Source: Yponomeuta sedellus (taxonomy: Eukaryota; Arthropoda; Insecta; Lepidoptera; Yponomeutidae). Taken from it: DNA of 64,000 nucleotides. The notes beneath the pieces are model-generated. The model was not told the origin of the DNA and did not search any database. It was given only the letters and a program-made list of their open reading frames with translations. Both the position numbers and the translations under genes were made by a program. Each line of letters opens with the position of its first letter. The first letter of the stretch is position 1. Shown here piece after piece: positions 22,201 through 32,352 of the stretch. The DNA is taken from contig OW203734.1 in the NCBI GenBank assembly GCA_934045075.1, positions 17,527,680 to 17,591,679 on the forward strand. Reading direction: 5' to 3'.

Positions 22201-24439
22201 CTTTATCTTCTCTTACGACAGCGTGGTGTGGAAGATACACCACATTTTCCTTTTCAACTTGCTCTTTCTCAGTTATCAGCTCCATATGCTCTTGCTCAAG
22301 ATAATCGTCTATTACCATCTGGTACTCTTCATGTAATTTCGGGTTTTTATATAGCCTTTTTTCTAACTGTGTAAGCCTTTTCATTGCAATATCTCTCGTA
22401 TTGCCTTCCAAACACTCGGGATTAGGACTCTTTAACGGTAGTCTTACGATGAAACGTCCACTCTCATCTCGCTGTGTCGTCTCTTCGTAAAACTTTTCAC
22501 ACTTTAACTCTTCTCTAGTCATTCCTTTTCCGATAGAATCAGGCTCTCTCTCAATCTCCCAAAATTGCCTCAGCAGTTGATCTTCTTTCACCTGTGTATG
22601 TAGACTAACGACGTGGCGCTCCACAGAACTCGAGCTGCCCTCGACTGGTCCAGACAAAATCCATCCAAATTGCGTATTCTGCGCAATGGGACCGTTTGCT
22701 GACGGATGTTTCAGTAGACCTTCCCTTATAATTGCGCCGTAGACATCAGCACCCAGTATAATATCAATTTTTCCAGGTGAACCGTACTTTGGATCCGCTA
22801 AGTTCAGATTTTGAATTAAAGGCCAATCCAAAATTACAGTCTCGCTGGATGGGAGGAACGAAGTTAAGTTCCTCAACACTAAAGCGTTCATCGTTATGGA
22901 AAAGTTAGGGTTATTAAGGGACTCTATTCTAAACGAAACCATACTTTTGGTTTTTGTTTGACCCTCACCTATTCCCGAAACTACGCCATTAACAAAAGAT
23001 TTTTTAAGACCCAAGGATTGTGTAGTTGCCTCTGTCACAAACGACACTTCTGATCCTTGATCAATCAGTGCTCGCACTATTAATGAATGATCTTTACTCG
23101 ATTTAATTCTAACCATAGCGGTGGCTAACAAAACACTACTCTCTTTGCTCTCAGCTGCGAAATGAGCAGCAACTTTCTTCTCAGGCTCTTGTGGTGTTAC
23201 TCTCTCATAGTGTAGCATCAAATGGTGTCTTCTGCCACACCGACGACAGCACATAGACTGCCGACAACTTCTCACTGAATGGTTGGACGACAAACAATTG
23301 AAACACAATCCCTTCGATTGTACAAACTCACTTCTCGCTTCTGGAGATTGTCCTTCAAATTGTTTGCATTGATATATAGCATGTGCCCCGTCACACATCG
23401 CGCAGACTTTCTCATTATTATTGTATACTTTCTCATTATTTTTCACATCTTTTGTTTCCTCAGTCGTAGTAGAATGAAATGTTTTCTTGTTAGTCGATGA
23501 CTTTGCATTAGAATTGTTGTGTAGTGGCTTATGTGGAGTCTTTACTCCATCTAACATCTCCAAAGTCCGAAATCTTGTCTCAAGAAATTTGCTCAATTGT
23601 TTCCAGGTAGGCAATTGCTCCGACTCAGTTTGACTCACTTGAAGTTCCCATAACTTTCTTGACTCAGAATCCAGTTTTGTAAGAACTAAGTGATTTATGA
23701 TTGCGTCCCAGGAACTTGTTTCTATCTTTAGGTTTTCCAAAGAATTCAGACAGGCTGATGTAGTGTCTAGTAATTGTATGATACCAGTAGCCGACTCTGT
23801 AGACAAATTTCTCTGACTAAACAAAACCTTCATAACTTCGTTGCAGTTAAATCTCTTATTTGTGTAACGTCGCGTCAGTTGCTTCCAAGATTCTTCATAA
23901 TTTGTGTCTGTTGTGGCAATATTCTTTAGTAATTGTTCGGCTTCTCCATATAGACTACATTTTAAGTAGTGTAATTTTTGAACTGCACTCAACGATTTAT
24001 TCATGTGAATAAGTGACAAGAACATGTCATGAAAGCTTTCCCACTCATCATATTTGCCAGAGAATCTCGGCAAATTTATCTGCGGCAGTCTGACTTCCGC
24101 TACTGTAGGAGAAGACACGCCATCTACCGGAGGTTCCTTCTTAAGGAATTTTCTCAAGTCTTCCTTCAATCGTGTCTTGTACTCGATATAAACGTCTTCG
24201 AATTGTATGTATAGATCATCTTTAAAGTAGGGTAACTCTGACTTTTTCACCGCGGTGTCCAGACAGCTAATGATTTTAAAGTGCATCTCTTCGAAGTTAT
24301 CTCGACATTTCTCTAAGCTTTCTGTTCGCGATTCAATATATGACACCATGATTCTATCCTTAGGAGACTTTTTATAATTTGTAAAAGCCTTATGTAGACG
24401 CTCTAATAAATCCTCTTGGCTAAGTACAAAGGTATTCAT
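19253..24439 (-). CDS. BEL/Pao Gag-Pol polyprotein, 1728 residues, intact
   Basis: Encodes the element's capsid-like protein and replication enzymes. Domains in order: Gag of DUF1759 type (about 115-300, with LPRFSGKYDEW); a CCHC knuckle CX2CX4HX4C at 379-392, with further Cys/His clusters at 346-358 and 397-410; an aspartic protease of DUF1758 type with catalytic Asp460 in DQGS; a Pao-type reverse transcriptase with YYMDD at 873-877; an RNase H-like domain with Asp1052 in FADAS; an integrase zinc-binding segment (about 1340-1400); and an integrase core with Asp1429, Asp1495 (SDNGTNF) and Glu1548 (GGLWEAGV). A DUF5641-like C-terminal block follows. All catalytic residues I know to look for are present. 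The first in-frame Met is used. Products would be cut apart by the element's own protease. The frame is continuous, so it is probably still functional. Confidence 0.95.
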   Translation of the reverse strand: MNTFVLSQEDLLERLHKAFTNYKKSPKDRIMVSYIESRTESLEKCRDNFEEMHFKIISCLDTAVKKSELPYFKDDLYIQFEDVYIEYKTRLKEDLRKFLKKEPPVDGVSSPTVAEVRLPQINLPRFSGKYDEWESFHDMFLSLIHMNKSLSAVQKLHYLKCSLYGEAEQLLKNIATTDTNYEESWKQLTRRYTNKRFNCNEVMKVLFSQRNLSTESATGIIQLLDTTSACLNSLENLKIETSSWDAIINHLVLTKLDSESRKLWELQVSQTESEQLPTWKQLSKFLETRFRTLEMLDGVKTPHKPLHNNSNAKSSTNKKTFHSTTTEETKDVKNNEKVYNNNEKVCAMCDGAHAIYQCKQFEGQSPEARSEFVQSKGLCFNCLSSNHSVRSCRQSMCCRRCGRRHHLMLHYERVTPQEPEKKVAAHFAAESKESSVLLATAMVRIKSSKDHSLIVRALIDQGSEVSFVTEATTQSLGLKKSFVNGVVSGIGEGQTKTKSMVSFRIESLNNPNFSITMNALVLRNLTSFLPSSETVILDWPLIQNLNLADPKYGSPGKIDIILGADVYGAIIREGLLKHPSANGPIAQNTQFGWILSGPVEGSSSSVERHVVSLHTQVKEDQLLRQFWEIEREPDSIGKGMTREELKCEKFYEETTQRDESGRFIVRLPLKSPNPECLEGNTRDIAMKRLTQLEKRLYKNPKLHEEYQMVIDDYLEQEHMELITEKEQVEKENVVYLPHHAVVREDKETTKVRIVFNASSKGINNVSLNDDLLVGPKLQPDLRHTLMRWRRHRICIVADIKQMYRQVKVDLQDGDYQRILWRENKFEPVQHYRILRLTFGTACAPYLAVKFLQQLAKDEEMKYPKASEITRRDYYMDDLLTGCESPEEAIEIFEQMNELMRAGGFELQKWSTNCEELLNHIKKESLKIDKLVIFKQNDMIKVLGIAWNKNTDEFEYDLPLPEKTEIITKRKVLSDIARLYDPMGWIAPVIINAKIFMQQLWKSGLNWDDNLPEELLREWSTFREDLTNVEKVSIPRWLKIKREDYVELHVFADASQAGYAAAVYLKSKNISGEIQSNLITAKTKVAPIEKELSIPRMELCAAQLASKLIFEVSQIMEVPKENLHAWSDSTVVLAWIAGEPSRWTTFVSNRVSEILTVLDREQWNHVSTYQNPADCASRGTSAIELIQNNLWWHGPEFLRRKEYVSQSCKHFVTSEETRPVKTLTTTVAKEQFIWLRFSNLTKMLIVLSYCRRMAYYKIEKERRPKNVTTLVTPNEREEVLKFCVRETQILHFGEEIKQLEARESVSPSSKLNTLSPFVDDNGILRVGGRTHEAEAGFDRRHPMILPSESHITKLIVEDAHLKSVHGGPQLMLNLLRSKFWIIRARDLAKRCYRKCVRCLRYAKQNNNPFMGQIPEARLKPIRPFKISGVDFTGHINIRFSPGRGSKSYKGYICVLICMVSKAIHLEAVSDLTAQGFIAAFRRFVARRGHCQTLYSDNGTNFVGASRELREMFDRSKSQLPNEIGRLLANDGTTWSFIPPHAPNFGGLWEAGVRSTKAHLKRVIGDSTLTFEELATVLAQIEACLNSRPLSHLSSCSDDPMPLTPGHFLVGEPLIILPDENYDNTQITGLQRWKYTQKMVNDFWRKWSEEYLVTLNQRYKWNVKKSEPEIDDIVIIREHNLPPAKWLLGRIVEKHPGKDNVTRVTIKKKTGLSKRPCNKLCFLPKSDTDK

Positions 24440-24896
24440 TTTGAAAGCTATGTCTTAGAAGCACTGCAACAAAGTTCAAGTTGATTGTCCAGAGACTATG
24501 TTAAAATATTCACTTGATGAATCCACAAAATATTCAAAGTCTCGACTTCCGAAAATTTCCCAAGTGTAGAATTCACAAAGTCTCAATCACTTGACAGAAA
24601 TTTTACAACTTCTTAAAGGCGCTTCTCAAATTTTTCTAAGTCCCAAACCACTGCTTGAAATTTTACAAGTTCTAAATAACTCTCAATTTTTCTAAGTCCA
24701 AATTCACAGATTTTACTAAGTTCCACATCACTACTCGAAATTTTACAAGTTTTTAACAGCTCTTAATTTTTCTATGTCCCAAATTTAGTTCACTAATTTT
24801 GCTAAGTTCCAAATCACACTTAAATTTCACAAGTCTTTTAAACACTGATTATTTTCTCACATTTACTCACGAATTTTACAAGTCCAACTCTGTTTC
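24440..24896 (-). other. BEL leader region with internal repeats
   Basis: Untranslated leader between primer-binding site and ATG. It contains several degenerate copies of a unit reading aaattttacaagt followed by tctcaatttttctaagtcc (plus strand), spaced irregularly through about 24,580-24,880. It may hold packaging signals; not testable here. Confidence 0.6.
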
Positions 24897-24914
24897 TCCC
24901 GGGTTTCGGCACCA
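24897..24914 (-). other. BEL primer-binding site, tRNA-Phe type
   Basis: Plus strand tcccgggtttcggcacca equals the 3' end of animal tRNA-Phe (acceptor-stem strand plus CCA), so the minus strand is complementary over all 18 bases. It lies 2 bases inside the 5' LTR. Confidence 0.85.
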
Positions 24915-24916
24915 GA

Positions 24917-25089
24917 TGTCGCTGCGGAGGCGAATAAAACGCGCACTGCTACTATCAAAAAGCCAACATTTATTAATTCGACAAGCATGGTATATATCCT
25001 TACACAGAAGACATAACCCTACTGCGATGTAGAGTGACAATAGCGCCATCTAGTGGACAACATGTAAACTAAACTAAAGTTTTCAAACA
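24917..25089 (-). repeat. BEL/Pao 5' LTR (173 bp)
   Basis: The promoter copy, identical to the 3' LTR. TATATA and AATAAA occur in the same order on the minus strand. Confidence 0.95.
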
Positions 25090-25094
25090 ATACA
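25090..25094. repeat. BEL target-site duplication, right
   Basis: ataca, matching 18,892-18,896. Confidence 0.85.
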
Positions 25095-25197
25095 TGTATG
25101 TACAAAGGCGAGCTTATCTCTGTGAGAGATTTCTACCAGTAAACCTACAACTTACTAGTTTGCCTTTTAAACTACCCATATTTCAATGTGTGGTTGG

Positions 25198-25461
25198 ACT
25201 GTGTGGTGTCGGCCTAGAGAATAGCACCAACCCAAAATACTTCCCGCGGGTGTCGTAAAAGGCGACTAAGGGACACAAACCGAGGGGTGGGCAGCAGCGC
25301 CCCCTGCAGTACAATTCCACCAAACTGCGATCCCCAACCCGCATGCCCAGCGTGGGGATTATGTGCATTACCCCCCAATGATGGCACAACCTTCCGCTAT
25401 GGCGCTCATTAGGAGAGGGCTATGTCCAGCAGTGGACTAATATAGCCTGAAGAAGAAGAAG
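25198..25461 (+). mobile_element. Family B retroposon, GAA-triplet tail
   Basis: Starts ctgtgtggtgtcggcctag and ends tatagcctgaagaagaagaa. Nearly full length. The 68-residue frame on the minus strand here is antisense to it. Confidence 0.7.
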
Positions 25462-27194
25462 CAATGTATACTGAGCTTAAGATGAAACTACTCTGGGAAC
25501 ATGTCGTCGCTACTGTCGTTATTTTATTCGTAGGAATTTTAATATCCTGTTTAAATAGGAAGCGAGACTGTTATGTACAGGCGTGAGCCGACTTTTACGT
25601 AACGGGCGATTTTTAAACTAAAATCTAAGAACTGAACGTCACTCGACTGTACTTCTACTGTAGGAGGTATATTATGGTATAAATTCTATTTCTATTAAGA
25701 ATAACAAAGAAACTGTGCTTAATGAACGTTACAACTAGAACTAGATGTCCATTTCTAAATTAAGATTAGTTTGGAGAAAAAAATAGACAAAAACACACCA
25801 AGCTTCGTGTTTTCATATATCAAATGATTGAAATGATTTAATAGATCACTTTCAGTGATAAGGCCGCCGTCTGTACTCTTAGGTTAAGAAATATCTGTGT
25901 AATTTCTATTTTTATGTACAATAAAGTGTTCTCTATCTCTCTCACAAATATTGATCTTACTCATAATTACAAAATGTGAAAGTTTTTGAAGGTTTGGATG
26001 TATGTTACTCAATCACGCAATAACGCTTGATCGGAATTACATGAAAATTGGTATACAGATAGACAAGGATCAGAATTGCTACATAGGATAGACAGATAGA
26101 AAACATTTTATTGAAAAACCAGAAAAAAGAGTCACATCAATATTATAAAGGCGAAAGTTGTGAGTGTGTTTGTTACTTTTTCACTGGCTGGAGCGATTTT
26201 AATAAAATTTGGTATGGAATTAGCTGATACCCTAGATTAACATATTCAAATTCAAATAATTTTATTTCAACGTAAAGAATATACATTCTGTTTGCTGAAT
26301 GTCAATGTACAATGTAAAGTGTAAGCCGCCGCCTTCGGGCCGTATTGTTACTGACTACTGGCTATATTGGCTACTGAGTTAAATCTAAGTAATGTATGAT
26401 TAGATTCCATTAAGTAATTAATGTCCATTTGGATACAAATCTTTAGTAAATTACTCACAAAAGAGTGTTTTTAAGATTTTTAAATTGTAACTTATATAAG
26501 TGAGGAAAAAAGAGGTAGTTTAAAAAGCCACCAAGACATAAATAAACTGTACGTGTATTCCAATCTCTATCGAGCAAATATTTTCTTCCTTCCCATCTAA
26601 GCCCCGGACGTCGGGGTAAATTCCCAAATAAAATTTATTAAATATTTTTGATATATTCACGGTCAGGCCTTTCCATACTTCGGCCGCGTGGCTTATCTGG
26701 ATTATCTCCGGATTTCGCCGGATTCTTTTAACTTGTTCCCGTTTTTACGTACGCTTATTGCGTTTTCTCCGGCGTGGATTGCCGCGACCGTGTGTTAAAG
26801 TAGCGGAGGGTTGTGCTAGGCCAATAGTGATACCCGCTTTCAGAAAATAACCGTTCCCGATACCTGTTAAAAATAACCGGCTGTTATTTTTTATAACACT
26901 TGTCGTTATGCGTGATGATTTGGATAACGTTACTTTATTTACGGTATGAATTATATAAATATCGAAAACGGAATGGTGATATTAATAGTACTTCACTCTC
27001 TTTTTAGCATTTCACTCTGCTGCCAGGTTAGAGTGACAAATTAGATAATTTGCACATAATACCCATAAACCATCTTTTTTTGGGCTTAATAATTCACTGT
27101 CGATTTTATTAGGATTCGTTATATGTGAATGTGTAACTTGTTTGAGTTTTCTTAATATTTGAGTCGCTGTATATTCTGTATCTAAAATACGCGG
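25462..27194. other. Gene-free stretch with LINE-like tails
   Basis: 25,711-25,795 is the aatgaacgttacaa repeat. 25,970-26,130 (caatcacgcaataacgc, gaattacatgaaaattgg) and 26,140-26,250 (gcgaaagttgtgagtgtg) resemble 3' ends of RTE-like elements. No gene. Confidence 0.45.
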
Positions 27195-27234
27195 TAATTT
27201 GGGAGCAGGACAAGTGATTGTACTGTATATACGA
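27195..27234 (+). mobile_element. Retroposon end (family L) preceding the giant repeat
   Basis: gggagcaggacaagtgattg corresponds to the family L end at 12,998-13,020 (gggacctggtcaagtgattg). The tetranucleotide array follows directly, so the array may be this element's expanded 3' tail. Confidence 0.45.
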
Positions 27235-28173
<939 letters not shown>

Positions 28174-29197
28174 TTCATTCATACTCATAATGAGTTTCCC
28201 GTTTAAAGAAATGCACTTAGTTGTATTGATATGAATATATTTCGCTCTAATCTGAATCTGAATCGGATGCCATTCTTTTTTACTATTTTAACAAAAGCTA
28301 TTTAATAAAAACACATTATAAGTGTTACAGGAACACCTGTTATTTTATTATAATAAGCAGCCACTTGTTTTTTTTTTAACTGTTACTAGATACTATTACA
28401 TTTACCTGTTACGTTACTAGATACGATATATAATGCCCGTTGTAGGTCAGACAGACAGACGTCATGGGGATAGTAATAAGGGCCCGTTAGTACCCTTCGG
28501 ATGCGGAACCTAAAGAGCCTTCACTTCATCCCGCCATAAAAGCAGCGGGAATTCCCACTTATTAAATTTCAATACCCTTTATGCTCCGTAGACTTTCAAT
28601 TAAGGTGGATTTTAATTAAGCTTCCTAACTCATTAAGGCCTAGATCCTCCCGAGTGTAGACGCCGTCATTTTCTCTACGTCTAGATTGGCACTATCTCAA
28701 CGCTGCAGAGATTCCTTAGACGGATGACATAGTCAAGCTATTTAAAACGGTAATTTAAATTCGTTACCCAGACTAACATGTTTAAGGCTGCTGTTTTGAG
28801 TAGCATGCGTATCGTTTGGATTTTTTTAACATTTTTTACTATAGTAAAATATGTCTCTTATCGGATCCTAGGTGTGATTGTGGGTCAAGTGGTGTAATGT
28901 TGTATATCTTTTAATAAATAATAAAACTGGAACGACTTCAACTTTGTGCTTTATTTATGGTATGTTTTATTTATAATAAAAACAGAAAACTGGATAAAAA
29001 CGGAATAAGCAGGTAAACATAGTCAGATCTAGTCAAGATCCCAAAAAGGGGGACGAAATTTATTTTTTTTGAAAATGATAGACCAAATTAAAGAAATATA
29101 AAAAAATGCTGTAAAGAGGTTTGGACCGTTACAGTGGCTTGGTTTTCTACGTTTCCTAGATTTCTGAATTTAAGTTAGTAATACCAGTTTTAACAGT
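28174..29197. other. Gene-free stretch
   Basis: Nothing recognised; 28,430-28,700 is somewhat GC-richer, non-coding by inspection. Confidence 0.35.
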
Positions 29198-29335
29198 GAA
29201 AGAAATATCGCGTACAAACCTGGGCGTCTGAGGTGTTGGCATAACTCAGCGCTTGAAATTGCCATTCACGACGGACACGTGTGGTGATTAAGTACTTATT
29301 CTCCCTCAGAGAAGGCTTATGCTCTGCAATTTGAC
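29198..29335 (+). mobile_element. tRNA-derived SINE (family D) body
   Basis: acctgggcgtctgaggtgtt, then ctcagcgcttgaaattgcc and a ctccctcagagaagg tail region. Head missing. Confidence 0.55.
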
Positions 29336-29917
29336 GATTATAGACTGATCATGCAATATAGAATGCTAAAATTGGACTTCTAGACAGTCGGTTCAAATTG
29401 AGGGAAAAGTTTCTGTAACGAAACAGTAGAGTGAGCCCGCAACGAAGATAAGGTTTTTCTCTTGTATTTTTATTGAAAACAAAAAAAATGTACAGAATAG
29501 TTACAATGAAAAAAAAAATACTTTAGCGATTTCTTCCATACATGCTTGTAGTGAAAATATTGCCGATGTGACGGGTAGTTGAAGCAAATACGAATAATAA
29601 ATACTTAATACTTACACTTAATAATGGACGAAGAAACTCGAAGCACGAAGGTTGCACTTGGTAAAATGTTTCAAGTTTGCTCTATATTCTTCTGAACTCT
29701 TATTAGTAGAACCAAGGCCTTTACGGCCAGAATTATCAATAGCAAAACGTGGCCATAATCACTCGAACCGTTGAGTCGCCGAGAGGTCTCTGAATGCAGA
29801 TGTCAAGGGACCGATGGCACTTAGCGGAAAGCTGTACAATTTACCCAGCGATGATGATTACTCAAAACATGTGGGCATCAAAAAATCCGACTCAAAAAAT
29901 GTTTCCGCTTGTTCCAG
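29336..29917. other. Probable intron or upstream region of the convertase gene
   Basis: No repeat of the listed families is obvious. It ends in ttccgcttgttccag, a good splice acceptor at 29,917, suggesting non-coding exon(s) further left that I cannot locate. Confidence 0.35.
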
Positions 29918-29966
29918 GTCTAACCAATAGATGCGCTAAGGCTACCGTCCCGACCGCGCCCCGGCC

Positions 29967-30146
29967 ATGAGCTCGCCATGTCGCGCGCTGCTGCTAGCGG
30001 CCGCGCTGCAGCTAGCGGCTCTGCTGCAACCAGCCGGCTGCCTGCCCGAGCAGCTGTACCACAACCAGTTCGCGGTGCACGTGCCCGCGGGCGCGCACCG
30101 CGTGCAGGCCATCGCCGAGCGGCACGGCTTCGAGAATCACGGACAG
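29967..30146 (+). CDS. First coding exon of a furin-like proprotein convertase (partial gene)
   Basis: This exon encodes 60 residues: a hydrophobic signal peptide (about 1-25, with CRALLLAAALQLAALL), then YHNQFAVHVPAGAHRVQAIA and ERHGFENHGQ. The second part matches the opening of the S8 convertase prodomain (aromatic-x-N-x-[WF]-A-V-H, then H-G-F-x-N-x-G-Q). These enzymes cut secretory precursors after paired basic residues in the Golgi. The exon ends in cag/gtgagt in phase 0, right after the Gln where furin-type genes often have an intron. The probable exon start is 29,918 (acceptor ttccag), giving a 49-base leader before the ATG (ccggccatga). It is very GC-rich inside AT-rich DNA. No later exon was recognised. 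Furin 1, furin 2 or another convertase are all possible; a different secreted protein cannot be excluded. Confidence 0.55.
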
Positions 30147-30156
30147 GTGAGTCTCG

Positions 30157-30348
30157 GCACACAAACCGGGGGGTGGGCAGCAGCGCCCTCTGCAGTACAA
30201 CTCCACCAAACTGCGATCCCCAACCCGCATGCCCAGCGTGGGGATTATGGCCACTACCCCCCCCAATGATGGCACAACCTTGCGCTATGGCGCTCATTCG
30301 GGGAGGGCTATGTCCAGCAGTGGACTAATATAGCCTGTAGAAGAAGAA
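30157..30348 (+). mobile_element. Family B retroposon, 5'-truncated, beside the splice donor
   Basis: Starts at acacaaaccggggggtgg, 10 bases after the convertase exon's last base, and ends atagcctgtagaagaagaat. It overprints what would be the start of the intron. Confidence 0.75.
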
Positions 30349-31574
30349 TCGTTTCGGAACAATCGTCATTTTCAACGTCTGTAGTGACACTATCTCAAGC
30401 TGCAGGTTTTTTTAGATGGCACGACGACGTTAGTAGCTCGTTAGAAATGTCTATAAAATCGCGGCTTTCCAGTTCAATAATTGTCAAATTCCGACATTGT
30501 AGCGCCAGGCTGGAGATGTATAGCTTTTCGTGTAAAATTGTGAGTAGTGGCGCCGCACTAGTCAAAATTTCATCACAAAAAAAAATTGTTCATGGATACC
30601 ATTTGACAGTTGAGTTAAGTATTTTTTTTAATCACACGACAATGCTTTATACTATAACTCTATTATAACAACGAATATCATAATTATGTGCACACAGTTT
30701 CGCTTGCGTCAGATTCGTTTTTTTTTTTTTTGATAAAGTAACCTGTGACCTGAACAGAGTTATTTTCGCATTTATATCAATTAGTATGCAGTACCCCAAG
30801 TCTTTTAGATTCCAAAGAAAACTTACAATGTTAACCTTCTAGCAATGGTTGAATCACAACGTACTTCGATACGAACGTAGATATTGCGATAAAACATATT
30901 TTTAGCTCAAAAAACTTCCGAACTGATTCTTGTATAAACCAGATTTATATGCAGAGTTTTCTCAGCTTACACAATATAAATTCGCGCGAGCAAAGAAAGA
31001 AAGTTATCTTGTTACTTACACCAGAGACATCAGAATTACAGACTCCAGACTACTTACGCGAAATAAGAGGTAAAACTGCTCGATAAAGTTCTGGTTGCTT
31101 AGGTAGATATTCCTAATTTAAATTCATATTGATGTCTGTGATAGAGAAACCTTTGCTATTTGACTTCGTGAATAAACCATTTCAAGTATTCATATGACAA
31201 ATATAAATAATAAGAATAAGAATATTTTTATCGACCAAAGAATACAAAACAGGGCTAAGTTACATAGGACTGATACGTTCAATAGCACAAAAACATTCAG
31301 CATCTGCTACTGAGCTAGGTTTATTGCCTGTATTACAGTAAACAGCGCCAAATCCCAAAAGCTATGCTCATTATTTAGAGGGCGTGTTCGTACATCAATA
31401 TGTAATATTATTCCAAAGGTTATTATTAAGGTCTTACCTTTAAAACTTAAAATTAAAATCTTAGAATGTTGTTCACTTTTAACATTATTTTATTAATCAT
31501 GCATAACTTTTAAAACATTTAAAAGTGTGCTGTGAGTTGGGAAATAAATGTGGTCTTCTTCGACCAAAGAATCT
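30349..31574. other. Probable intron, no exon recognised
   Basis: AT-rich; no supported coding segment. The 94-residue frame at 30,384-30,668 shows no convertase-like sequence. Confidence 0.35.
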
Positions 31575-31765
31575 TCATCATCAGCTATTTGACGCCCACT
31601 GCAGGACATAGGCCTCTCTCATGGTTTTCCAAGCTTCATGGTCTTGTGCCGTCAGCACCCAGTGACTCCCCGCCCCCGTAACCAGGTCGTCAGACCATCT
31701 GGTGGAACGCCTGCCCACGCTACGTCGTCCGGTCCATGGTCGCCAGGTCAAAACTTTCCGACCCA
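31575..31765 (-). pseudogene. RTE-type LINE, C-terminal coding remnant
   Basis: Minus-strand translation contains GRRSVGRRSTRWSDDLVTGA, then AQDHEAWKTMREAYVLQW, the end of an RTE-like polymerase. The frame is open over about 61 residues. Confidence 0.75.
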
Positions 31766-31899
31766 ACGGCCGTCACGGCGGCGAATGACTCCTTTTTATC
31801 TGGCATTGGTGTCTAGGTGTCGTCGGTGATAGACAATACTTTGAAAGGGAAACAAAACTCATTGATTTATTTGTTATTAAAAAAATATTCATAACATCG

Positions 31900-32352
31900 C
31901 CGTGGTAGCGTAGTTGCAGACGTAGGCTTGACATGACTTTGTTTTCTAAGTTATGGACATTCGTGCAGTTTTAATAGCAATAACACTTGCCAATGGTAAA
32001 TGAAAAAATGATGCATTAAAGAATTTCCTTATTTAATCTAAAGATAAAAACACCTTTACGATGTTATTTGATGTTTTACTTGATGAAGGAAAAGATCGTG
32101 AAGAAACCTGAATGTCTGTATTCACAGGCCTCAGCGCTTGTAATGGTCAATGCGCGGTGGGCACGCGTGGTTCTTATACCCATACCCTCTCTCTGAGAGA
32201 ATGCCTGTAGTTAGAATATTTTCGGGGCTTAATCGCGTAGTAATTTATTGCTATTTTACCTCGGCGTTTCGATTAAGCCACGAAAATATTCTATGTGTAC
32301 AAGTCGAGTTTAAAAGAATGCCTTTATCCTACAGTGGGACGTATATGGGTTG
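31900..32352 (+). mobile_element. tRNA-derived SINE (family D), long copy with extra sequence
   Basis: The head-like gccgtggtagcgtagttgc is followed by gactttgttttctaagttat, then ggaaaagatcgtgaagaaac, cctcagcgcttg and ctctctctgagagaatgcc. The tail cctacagtgggacgtatatg comes after about 100 bp of unrelated sequence. Confidence 0.55.

Larger units (their letters stand above)
18897..25089 (-). mobile_element. Complete BEL/Pao LTR retrotransposon (6193 bp)
   Basis: The element has, in minus-strand order, a 5' LTR, a primer-binding site, a leader of about 0.46 kb, one uninterrupted Gag-Pol frame, a short untranslated tail, a polypurine tract and a 3' LTR. The LTRs are identical and a 5-bp target duplication (ataca) flanks it, so insertion is recent and no inactivating break is visible. 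There is no envelope-like frame: only about 170 bp separate the stop codon from the polypurine tract. Clade: the single Gag-Pol frame, DUF1759-type Gag, DUF1758-type protease, Pao-type polymerase and C-terminal DUF5641-like block are the BEL/Pao order. Confidence 0.95.

Noticed and set aside
29920..30297. 125-residue minus-strand frame over the GC-rich exon
   Set aside because: Shadow of the plus-strand convertase exon; arginine- and alanine-rich composition from GC bias.
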